Assembly (NCBI RefSeq): GCF_016859285.1
Contig: NC_053403.1
Location: forward strand, 2,222,448 to 2,286,447
Origin: Xiphias gladius
Taxonomy: Eukaryota; Chordata; Actinopteri; Istiophoriformes; Xiphiidae
Reading direction: 5' to 3'
Length of the DNA: 64,000 bases
Made by a program: the position numbers and the translations under genes. A model generated the notes under the pieces. That model saw only the letters and a program-made list of their open reading frames with translations. It was not told where the DNA came from and searched no databases. Positions 50,301-62,300 of this stretch are shown here, one piece after another (position 1 is the first letter of the stretch; every line of letters begins with the position of its first letter).

Positions 50301-53300
50301 CGCTAGAACAAAGGTCTTGGGGGTCATTAAAACCAAAGGGGTTCATCCTCTGAGGAGCATCAATGTGCTCTTTTTTATGGGGATCTGATTATGAGATACC
50401 TTGCTTGTAAAGTTGATGATGCTAATGAAAACCTAGTCAGTGCCCAAAATCAACAGGGTTCATCCGCTGAGGAGCATAAATCCGTTGATTTCACGTGACG
50501 TAGCCTATTAAATTTGGTGTTTCGTGTGTACAAACAGAGACTTAGGTCTTTTAGTGGTGCTAGAGAAGAAATTAGAGGGTCACCAGAAATCTTAAAAAAA
50601 AAAAAAAAATCCTCTGCAGACCATGAACACCCACCGCAAATTTCATGTTAACCTGACCTGTAGTTGTTGAAAATTCTTTCTCAGGACTAATGTGTTGGAG
50701 AGATGCTGTTACTGGAGCAAAAGCGTTCCAATTAGCACTGGGTAAAAATTTGGTTTAAAAAACAGATTTTCCCTTTAAGTCAGAGGGTCACTATAATATT
50801 AAATGTTCATAAAACCCACAAACAGCAAGCAAGACATTAGGTCATTCAAAAGCCTTTGGCTACCTAAATGCTAAAAAGTTTGCAGATTGCTGCATATCAA
50901 AGGTTGCAGCTTACAGACTATCAATAGGGGGAAGGACTGTAGTAATGATTTGATGAAGTAAAGATGTTCAGTAAACTACAAAAAAGAGGTTTCCGCTCGA
51001 TGTTATCCTGTTGGCTCAGTAGACACTTTGAATTCATCCGGTTCCTGACATGTTTTATGTCTTCTGTCTCCCATGTCTCCTGTCTCCCAATGTTCTGGAC
51101 ACACTAATGAAGCAGAAATGTCCAAAATATCCTATATTAAAAAAAAAATATCCATTGAGCCTTGACAGCTCCTCACATGTGTTTCTCCCGTCCTCTCTGC
51201 CCTTTATGGCTTTGGTGAGCTGTTCAATGCTGCTGTCCACTCGATGGCCTTTTAATAGTTTCCATTTAAAAAAAATAATCCGATCTGCCAACACATCCTA
51301 AGGGTTCATTTGTTTTAAAGGGAAGTTAATTTAAAAAAAAGCAACGACAAATACTTGAAAGAACATGTGAGCACCCCAGCCAGTATGACTTTATACAATA
51401 TAAAAATCGCTCACAGTTGAGTTTCAAAACATCTGTTGTAATCTGGGAGGAAATCAGGGGATTTTAAAGCTTTATTGTACCTCAATAAATAATCTGTATT
51501 TAAAGACAAATGCTTCACTAACCATTTTATCTAAACTACATAAATAATGAATCACAGATAGCTTTTCACTTTTTGTATACAGGTGTTTGCGTATTGTACT
51601 TTTCGTCAAAATACACTACAGAAGCCCATACAGGTTTGTTTAATCCATACCTTTGCTCCTTGTCTTCAGAGGTGGGCCCTCCTAAATACCTGGTCACAAG
51701 CGATGTGACCGACACCAGCTTTGCGGCATCATGGACGGCAGCGCCTGGGAACGTGAAGATGTACCGTGTTCAATGGAAGTCGCTGTTTTCCGAGGAAGCA
51801 GGGGACAAAACTGTACCGGGAGATGTTACCAGCACGGTGCTGGAAGGTCTGACTCCAGAGACACTCTACCAAGTTTCTGTGGTTGCCGCCTACAGTCACA
51901 AGGACAGCGACCCACTCAATGGACAGGAAACCACTGATGGTAAGAAAGTCAGCTTCAGCAGACTGCATTTCTTACTCCATAGACACTCACAGTTACAAAT
52001 AATAGGAAATATTAAAAGTATTTTTTGACACCTTACTTTGAGGAATATTTAAACCTGTTTTTCCTACAAAACTCTTTATTTTACTGAACAAAAGAAGCCA
52101 AATGCATTAAATGTTAAATATTGTACTAACAAAGGCAGCAGTACAGGATGCAGTGTAAAAATGGCAAAAACTCTGTCTAAATCAGGAGCTTTCTGATCAA
52201 AGAATTAGTAAACAAGATTACCAGGTTTTGGTGCCTAAAAGTTAGTTAGTCCATGTTTTAATTGGTGTCAGAAAAGTGTTCGGGTTCTGTACGCGGGCCA
52301 GTATTGAGAGATCAAAGCTAACTGGCCCAAATGTCCAACCCTTTTCTTTAACCCTCAGAAAATTTAGGAAACTTTCACCATATTGTCAGCATTACACATT
52401 TGGCAGAAAATACTATGTTTTGATCGCAAGGAAAGGTGCCACCTGAATATAAGCCAAAGTAGATTCAATACGTCATTTAGTCAGAAAAAACAGATTTCAG
52501 AGCTTGCATTAAACATACCGTTTGCATTCTACAGGAGCTTTCAGAAGCTTTAACCCTAACCCTAACCCTTTCTTCTTTCTCGTCTATGGAAATCGTCCAA
52601 ATTTAAATTAAGATTTTCATTTGAGATTCTTTTCAAACTGTGGTTTGAACTGTGATCCCCAGTTTGAACTTCATCAGAGAAAGACATGCTTTGTATACTG
52701 TATCTTTACATGGGAAATGAAATGGTCCAGATCCTCACAAACCAAAGCAACATGTAGATGAACTAACACATTAGTACATATTGTTCCTCAGTACATCCTT
52801 CCAAGAGAACTATTACATTTCCTGCTTCGCATATTTGTTCAGATCTATCAGCACGTTGAAAAGTTGGATGCCATGTTTCTTTCCACCAATAAAAATTCTC
52901 CAAAGTGAAATCAAGTGGTACGAAAAACTTTCCTTGGGATCATTAAATATACATATTATTCCCTTGCAAAATGTTTTTAATCCTTGCAGAATCATCAGAA
53001 TAAGTTAATTTCATTTTACAGGGGTTTGGTTGTTTCGGGGGAAAAGGAGAATGCAGTTTAGGATTTCCCCCCAATTAATCACCTCTGGCTAAGGGCCTAA
53101 TTCTTAACCAGTTAGTTCTGGCATGAATCCGATGGTATTACTCCACATTCATGCCTGCAGTTATGAATTCATAACACTTATTGAAGGAGGATAAAGGGAA
53201 ACCACACTTGGCCTGAAAATAGAGAGAGACGGATACATTTTTCTTTAGGGTTTAAATGAAAAATAACTAAATGATTCTGGCTATTAAGTGGGCACAAGAA

Positions 53301-56300
53301 GAAGACTGGTGAGTGTGTACAGTACAGTACTGCACATACGGAACATAAAATCTGAAAAAGTATGTATGATTAAAAACAAAAAAGCAAGTGAAAGTTTAAG
53401 AGGATGAGATGCACTTTGAGTTTTATAAAAACTATTGACAAAAGTCCATTTCTTAACTGCAGAGTGCCAGTAGACTTGTTGGATCTATTATCTTTTATAC
53501 AAGAAGCAACTGTGCTTGGTAACGGCTGTTTATTTAAGAAATTTGTTTCTCAACCTAAGTAAAAATCCTTAACAATGTTGAAATGCTCTTTTTTGGCTTT
53601 GGCCAATGTTAAGTTTTCCAGTGTACTTATCATTACAAACTAATATTTAGCCATAATCATTCAGGAAGTGGCAACCACCTCTAATATAGTGGATAAGATG
53701 CAGTTTTTTTTTAGACCACTGGAAATGATGAATTGATGATGAACACTACATGGAAGCCTTTTAACCTCAACTGGGTCGTTTTGATTGGGTTCCTCTTAGG
53801 TCTAAATATGTTTTTAAAAGCCTTGAAATGTTTTCCATTTTTTTCTAAATTCTATTCTTTTCGTCGCCAAGAATAAATTTGTCCCTATTCTGACTATAGG
53901 AATGTTAGCTTTAAAGGAAAGCCGTGGTTCCATACCACTTGGGTTTTATTTTTGAAAAACTAGCCAACGGTTCTGTCGGTTTGTTATAGCACTTGACCTG
54001 CAACAATTAGTTGATTAATCAGTCGATAGAAAATTAATCAGCAGCTATTTTGATAATCCATTAATCCTATAGGTCGATTTTTAAGCAACAATGCCAGATA
54101 TGTGATGGAGTTTAGATTCTCAAATTGGAGAATTTGCTGATTTTCTTTGTCTTACAGAAAACTGATGATCTTTGAGTTTTGTGACTGTTGGTAGGACAAA
54201 ACAAAAAAATTTGATGATGTCACCTTCAACTCTAGGAAACTGTTTTTGATGTTTTAGAGATCAAATTTATCGATTAATCAAAAAAATAAAATAAAAGGAT
54301 TAATCAAAAATGAAAACAACATGTTATTTGCAGACCTGGTTGTCACGTTGGTTGGCTAAGTTGAAATAACCCAATGATTTTCTTTAAAAAACAAGAAAAA
54401 AAGTTTGTTCAAACACCTTAAATTGAAGGCTTATGTTGGGAATCTTAGGTTACTGCACACGTTTCTTATGTGGACACTAAATTATCTGAATCCTGTTATG
54501 TTCTTTGTTTTCAGCCTCTGCTGCTGGTAAAACATTAACTGTCTCGGACGAGACCGAGCGAACCATGAAAGTCACATGGACGCCGGCACCGGGCAAGGTG
54601 GTCAGCTACCGGCTGAAGTATGTCCCAAGTAGAGGAGGCAAAGAAGTGGCCCTGAAAATCCCTGGGACGGACAATTTCACCATCATGAAGCGCCTGCGGC
54701 CCATGACCACTTACAACATCACTGTTCACCCGATCTACAAGCGCGGGGAAGGAAAAGCAAGGCAAGGAGTAGGAACGACACGTACGTTGGTCCATAATTC
54801 AACCCTCTGAGAGACAGTACACACCAGAAACATGGTTATCTTAACCAAGATATTTAAACCCGAGCTCAGTCTTAAAACATTGTCATTGGTGGAATGAAAT
54901 AAAAAATCTGCTGCTGAGGTGATTTCACCTTTTTATGGATCCCTTCAGAGTCACAGGGTGTCCCGTGAATGGCCTGCAAAGCTGGATAATGAAATTTAGG
55001 TATAAAATTAAAAATGTTTAAATGTTAGATGCAACTAGAAGCCCTATTTACCCAGAGTCAGACAAACTCACGGGTATTTTCTTTTTTTTCTCTACATGTA
55101 GTTGGAAATGGTTCTGAATCGTGACAATAGCCTAGCTTAGCTCAACTTCGGATGTCAATGGGATCACATAGCACTTCTTCTCAAATTAGGGAAAAAGGGT
55201 TTAGTTCTTCCCGTAGAGCCAGTTTTTCCGTTGTAGACCCTTCATTCAGTGTCACAGAATCTGATTCACTGGGTTTCGGAAAAAGCTTTCATTAATCACA
55301 TTTTTATGCAACTTAATGGAAAATGTTTATGGACATTAGTGTCAGTATATAGTGCCTTTAAACTTCTTTGACCCTTTCGTGCTCCCACAGTGTATGCATT
55401 TGTATATATCTAAAACATACCCCTTTTTGAAGGGAAAATATTTAATGGTAGGTCAATATGCAAATATTATTGAAAGTATATTTCTCTAATTTTGAAAGGA
55501 GCTGCCGCTTGATGCCACAGACATCCAGTAATCCAGCTGTCTGAGGCTCATCTCACTGGACATCTATGTATTGATGTGACTCTGGTTTAAGTAGGATACA
55601 ATTCTTAATATTGAATTTTAATGAGACCAAGATAAGGATGTGTTGACCTCTGTCTCAGTTAGCTTCCTGGATGTTCTATTACATGTCAGTATAGCCAAAC
55701 AAATTGGCTTGTTTGACAATTTTGTCACTTTTTTGCACGATAAAACTTAACACAAGTCATTCTGCATTGGAAACAAATGGAATTCTGTCATCCAAGTTTC
55801 AGATTTTTTTTCCATTGTTCCACCAAAAATAAGATTTTAGGAGTGACCTCAAGTTTAATAAACTTGTTAAGATTAATATTTTCTCACACTACAGGTGCTG
55901 CTGCACTGCGGAGAAGCAGTGTCTTTTCACCAGAACACTAAAATCACAGTTAAACACATGCTCAATCACACGCTAGCATTACTAACACACGGCATGACAC
56001 TGGGCTTTTTAACAATGACATCGGGTTCAAGGAATTGTATTATGGACTAATGAGAAACTGGCTCGAATGTGGTGTGGCTGATCTTTAAAACCTTTGCCAA
56101 AAGATGGAATTTTTGTTTAATTTTCTTTTGCGCAAGTTTGTCCTGAAGTTCCGGCCGGGTTCTTCTATTTCAGTGTCACCCTTCAAGGGTCCCAGGAACC
56201 TCCAGACCTCAGAGCCCACAAAGACCAGTTTCAGAGTCTCCTGGGATCCAGCACCCGGGGATGTTAGGGGCTACAAAGTGACCTTTCATCCCACTGGGAA

Positions 56301-59300
56301 TGATATTGACTTGGGGGAGATGCTTGTCGGTCCCTATGATAACACAGTCGTTCTAGAGGAACTCAGGTAAGCTTTCCTAATGCCTAGATATTAGGCATAT
56401 TATACATATTCTGAGGAATTAAATGCATTAATTACAGAGTTCACCATAAAGGGAACCAGTAAATATCATAGGGTGAAGAAGAAGACAAGCAGCAAGGAAA
56501 GTTCTTAAATGTTCTTAAGTCACCTGAGCCAACAGAGCTTGCCAGCGTTTCTTTAATTTATCATCACCGTAGCAACCATCTGCAGTAGTAGTGCCGTCGT
56601 CAGTGCTTATGCCACCCTAGCGAACATCTAGTAAAGCCCTAACAAACACCTGAAAAAATAATAGAATACACATAGTAGTCACCTGGAAAACCCATAGCAA
56701 CCACCCCAAAGACTTTAGTAGACACCTAGCCATGCCCTGCCAACACCTAGCAGCAACCTATTGACAACCTAACAACCTACAGTACCTGAACACCCTAGAG
56801 AGTATCTATCACCAACATACCAACCACCAAGCAATGCCCTATCAAACATTTTACAACACCCTAGCAAAAACTTTTTACAGATAACCTTAATTTATTAACT
56901 TAATTTTATAACTTAATAATTTTGATAACCAAAAGATTGTGAAGGATTGAAATAGGTTTATGTAATTTCTTTTTTTCCCTCAGGGCAGGAACAAAGTACT
57001 CAGTGGCTGTGTTTGGGATGTTTGATGGAGGGGAGAGTTTTCCTCTGGCAGGAGAGGAGAAGACGACCCTCTCTGACGCTCCTGACCCTCCTTCTTTTGG
57101 CCCCTCTGGTAAAAGCTGATAACTTGACCACACTGCACCTCACACTCGGCCAGCAGCCCTAAAGAGCAGGTCTGAGGGCCACAGGCTCTCTGATCCAAGT
57201 CACTTCAGAACAAGAATGGTCTGAAGTCGAACTGCCGTCCAGATTAGTGCCAGAATATTGAATTATTTGTTGTCAAAGGGAATTAATATCATTGCTTTGA
57301 AAATTGCTGACCGAAATTTGTTGCAGATGATTATGATTAGTACAAATTATTTTGAGCTGCTTGGCTCACGATTCCTCACCTCCCCCATATCTCATATGGA
57401 GTATGATCTGGAGCAAAATGAGATGCTATTTAACAGACATGTCCTGAAGTGTTGACACTCACATTTATCAATTGCCCAGTTGGACGTCTTCCCTGACCAC
57501 TTCACATGTTACATATTTGCGAGTGTGTGAGCAGCCACCCCACGATGTGCTGACCTATAATGGTGTTGCCACAAACATATATCTTCATGAGTTACTCTGT
57601 AGTAACTCATCTTGGAGATTCAGTATCTGTTGCAAAATCTTTTTTGTCACACGAAGGTAGATATTTCTATTTTTATGTTATCCAGTGCCTCAGAGAGGGC
57701 TCTGCTTGCAATTAGAACATTTTTTTTATGATCTAGAACGTTAGCCACTGCCGGGACGTATGCAGCTAGGAAAATGTTATGCTTCTCTAAAAGACGCAGA
57801 GGAAGCGCTGACCCTGGGCAGAAATTCCTGCTCTAATGGGGAGCAGACACGCTGACCGACTGCCCACAGAGCAGGGAACAGGCCAGGATGTTCCACTGAG
57901 GTTCCACTTAGAGATCGTCATATATTAAACCGCAGCTCTCACATGGCAGGCTGCTTATTGGAGGCTTTAATCCAGACTTTCTGACAGGTCCATATGGTCT
58001 GGCAGAGCTGCTTTGAGGCGTCCTCCATACACTGCAGAAACTTGATTTTTTACAGATCATTAAATGTTTTATACGTTTTTAAATTTTCTTCTTTAAACAA
58101 AGTGTGAAAAACTTTTCACGGAAGTGAGAAACTTTTACATGTTTCCAGCAACATTTTCTTGAATCACTTGACAATATCGGTAATATGGCTGTGTTTTGTA
58201 GAAGTCATTGCAAATTTTGAAATTGGGCATAATACTAGAATGGTGACCATCGTTTTTAAATGTATAAGCTTTTAGACTGGATTTAGTGGTCAAAAGGATT
58301 AAAGTTTACCTCACTGGATGTATGGAGGTTCCAGTAAAAGTGCCATCAGTAACAGCAGACACATTGCTCCAAAGTAAAACAGCGACCTTGGGCATTGTCA
58401 AACATGAATTTAAACCAAAAATGGAAACATCTGTAATAGCTAAGAGTACATTTACATAGCAAGGGTTTAGTTCCACAAGGGATGCCATTTTCAAAAAGTT
58501 ATAAAGAACATAAAATCTGCTCCACATTTTCTGGGGCACTAACACTCTTCTCACTCCAAACCTATTTGCATCATTTTCTCTCTAGACGGTTATTATGATT
58601 ACAAAGGATTTTTCTAATATGCAGCAAGAGCTCATTAAAAGCTTTTCAACATTTAACAATACAGTCCTGACTCAAGAACCACCTGCTACTTTTTACCCAG
58701 CGCTTTCGACCGAATCAAACTCTCCTGATCGGCGGATAGAGTATGACAAGTGAGCTCAATGACTCCTTCCATAGCACTCTAAGGGCATCTTGTCCAAAGT
58801 GGATTAAAATGGCTGGTCATCATGCGTAACAGCTGAAAGACCCGGAGAAAGATAGAAAGTGGCTCTTAAGTTGGTTTCGTTCAGTCAAACTACCATTTTC
58901 AAGGTCAAGAATGAACTTTGTCGCTTAACTTTCCAACGTTATTTAAACCCAGTTTTGCTCAAAATGTCATAGACGTCCCTCTTGTGTTCGACTGCGGTCA
59001 AAGGTCATTAGGTTTGGAGTTTCAAAAGGATTATCAACAAGTTGACGATACCCATAAGGCCAACTAAGTCACCTACATCTGCAGCCATCAAAAAACTTGA
59101 GATGGGTCCCCTCCAAAATGACATAAATCCCATTTTATAAAAACAAAAATCTAACCTCAGGTTGACATTGTATTTGCTTCACCCTCTGTCAGTGAACACA
59201 CCAGATCTTCTCAAATAGTAAGTTTTTGATTTTGGAGTAAAAGGCCATTTCATTTAAGGGTTTTAAAGCATCGTCAGCTGCTGGCCTGAACGCAAAAACA

Positions 59301-62300
59301 ACAAAAATTCAGAATTGTTGCAGGTTTTTGTAGGACACCAATGATTTATATTCCACAGTCAGACTGAGCTGGATATTTATTTGATCAGACTCTTACCGAG
59401 CGACAGTGGATCCAGCAGTCGTCTGCAGAATATTAGATGCCCCTTAAGGGTGCCTCTGTTTATGACATCTGTTTTTATTAATGAGTGTTGGAGGGACACA
59501 TGAGCATGTTGTTTACCGGCGGTGGTATAACTCAAGCAGACTGTGTCCATGCATCCGTCTCAGTTCCTCCTAGCGTCGCGCATCTGTTTCTGCGGCCCTG
59601 CTGAAAAAGAGCTGAAAAATTGAATCGACTGTCACCTAACCTGTTTTCAATTGCGCACACACAGGGTCCCAGATTTGAATCGCTCAGTGTCTGTGGAGCG
59701 TGTCTTCCTAGCAAAGAGGACGAGCGGCCATTTTTTCACCCCTACAGGTGCCTGGAGCAGGAATGCGCAGTAACTTTGGCGAACGGGAGGCCTCGTATAT
59801 CACACTGTCAGAGAAGCTGACTCCTGCCGTTGGAGGGGACAGCTTCAGTGTCATTCAGAAAAAGACCACGGGGCTCATTCGCCGCTGGATATAAAAACCC
59901 AAATGATTCACTGCGCTGGATGAGAGAGAGAAAAAAAGGCCCTGAAGAGAGAGCAGTTAATCCAGAAAAATGACAGCTGTTACACAATGTTTTACGAGTG
60001 TGAATTATCTGTGTTACATAATGCTTTGTAAAACATTCTGCTGTATAAACATTTTTGTTTTGGTTGATTGTGAGAGTTTTGTGATGTACTCCTGCTCCTC
60101 ACTTTCTCTCTCTTCCCTGATGTATCCCACAAAACTTCCTCTCGCTTTTTCACTCTTTTCGCACACACACACACACACACAGTCATATTTAACGGCTCAT
60201 ATAAAACTGGAGTGGACACTTGGTGGTGGGTGTCTGTGGTGTACCAGGAGTCTCTCTCACTTCCCCCTCCCCCTTCGCTGTCTCCCTGCAGACACTCAGT
60301 GTAAGACCACAGCGCAGGCCGACTTAGTGCTGCTGGTTGATGGCTCGTGGAGCATCGGCCGCATCAACTTCAAAACCATCCGCAACTTCATCTCTCGCAT
60401 GGTCAGCGTCTTCGACATCAGCCCTGAAAGGGTCCAGATTGGTAATATTTTTACGGCTAACACCGGCCGTCACTCCCCTTTCTAACACTGCTGTGATTAC
60501 CACCTGTACTAACACTACTATTATTTTAACCAACAATTCAGCTCAGTTAATAATACTAATGCTACCGGTACTGTTTTAAATACTATTACTACTTCCCTGA
60601 CCGCCGCCTCTGTCACTATTAATCTACTATCAAGAGTGGTGACAAAAGTACTCCAAACCCTCACAGCACAGTGTAAAAATACTCCATTACAAGTGAATTT
60701 CCAGTATTAAATTAAAATTTTAAGCTAGACAAAGTAAAGATGTCATGGCAGTAAAATGTACAGTTTGAAAAGAAGAATATTTTCTGTCAAAAGTTGTAAG
60801 AATAATTAATCTGTTAGCAGTATTTTAATAATGTAGCTTGTCTTCCTACATTAGATCGAAGTTGTGTTGTTTAAACTTCAGCAATTAATCGTTTTTTATG
60901 ATCTTGATCTGCAAAGAAACTGCTACTTACAGCCTTCAAATAAAACCACGGTGGCGGAGTAGAAAGTACAGTATTTACTTCTGAAATGTAGCTGAGTAAA
61001 GTGGTGGTCATTTAATAGTACTTCAAAACTGTGATCATACTTCTGTTACTGCCAGTGTTTTTACAGCTACCTCTAGAACTACTACCACTACTGTCCCCAC
61101 TACTCTAACTACTACTATCATAATTTTAAATACTACTTTTAACGCTGCTATGAATACCATTGCTACCGCTGGCACCACTGTTCTACCAATACAACCTATA
61201 CAACTACTTATTCTGCTACTGTTACCGCTATGACTTGTGTTTACAGCCGCTGCTACCGTAATACTGCCTCCGCTGTTATAATTACTACTATCACTCCTCT
61301 GAGTACTGCTAATAAACTGCTACGAATGGCATTTCTACTACTGTTCTCTCTATTCTAATTTTTTTTTCTAAATTACTGTTGACTGCTGCTGCCTGCTTCG
61401 TTTACTGGCATATTACTGGTTGCATATTTTCATTACCGTGATACTACTGTACTAGAGAGTTTTCCATTAAACACTGCAATTTATTGCCAGTGTGAAAAAT
61501 GAAGGCCGGGGTAGTTTTTTACGATTCGCCGTGCGTTTTCTGCAGGTCTGGCTCAGTACAGCGGAGACCCAAAGACGGAGTGGCATCTGAACGCCCACAA
61601 GACCAGGGCGTCCCTGCTGGAGGCTGTGTCCAACCTGCCGTACAAGGGAGGAAACACCATGACAGGTGACATTACTTTGGCCACTGCACACTGGGTTAGA
61701 GCCGATCTAGGCCCCAGTTAGGGATCCGAATCTATATGTTTATATCTGGGTCCATTAGCCAAAGACTGAAACTCAAAAAGTGCAACAAGAAAGTAGAGAT
61801 TGTGATTTGAAGATTCTGTTGCAAATAACGTAATGCACAAAAATAATTGTCAGTGTCTGCATATAGCCCCAGGTAGGATGGATTCGTTCTGGAAAATAAC
61901 AGAAAAGCTGAGATATTTTACGTGATTGAAACTAACAAAATCTACCTGTAACTTTTCACCTGCACAGAGTTCACTGGCTGAATTCTTTGTAAAAACGTCT
62001 CTGTTTCTGTCATACAGGAATGGCTCTGAACTACATCCTCCAGAACAACTTCAAACTCAACGTGGGGATGCGAGCCGGTTCCCGCAGAATCGGCGTCCTG
62101 ATCACTGACGGAAAGTCCCAGGACGAAGTTGTCTTGAACTCGCAGAACCTGAGAGACAGCGGCATCGAGCTCTACGCTATCGGTGGGTGACTTTTGTCAG
62201 CTGGGATAGCAGGGAATCTCAGGCTCTCAGAAAAGCTCAGATTGCTGGTCATGTGCCGTGAAGATGAAAAACTGTGCTAATTTACTCCAGAAGAATTAGG

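Larger units (their letters stand above)
41506..51669. other. col12a1 intron 11 (10.2 kb), position of an FN3 exon present in human
   Basis: The largest intron in the window. I read it for an FN3 exon resembling the fifth human FN3 (PRDLRVSDPTTSTMKLSW, from memory) and found none in any frame. It contains a SINE (44198-44340), a pyrimidine-rich run (44640-44905), repeat fragments (46510-46860, 47810-47940, 50288-50725) and a short ATAG repeat (48357-48382). Very old exon remnants could be missed by eye. Confidence 0.55.

Noticed and set aside
52551-52569. Telomeric repeat as a sign of chromosome fusion
   Set aside because: Only about three units, which is common by chance and inside an intron.
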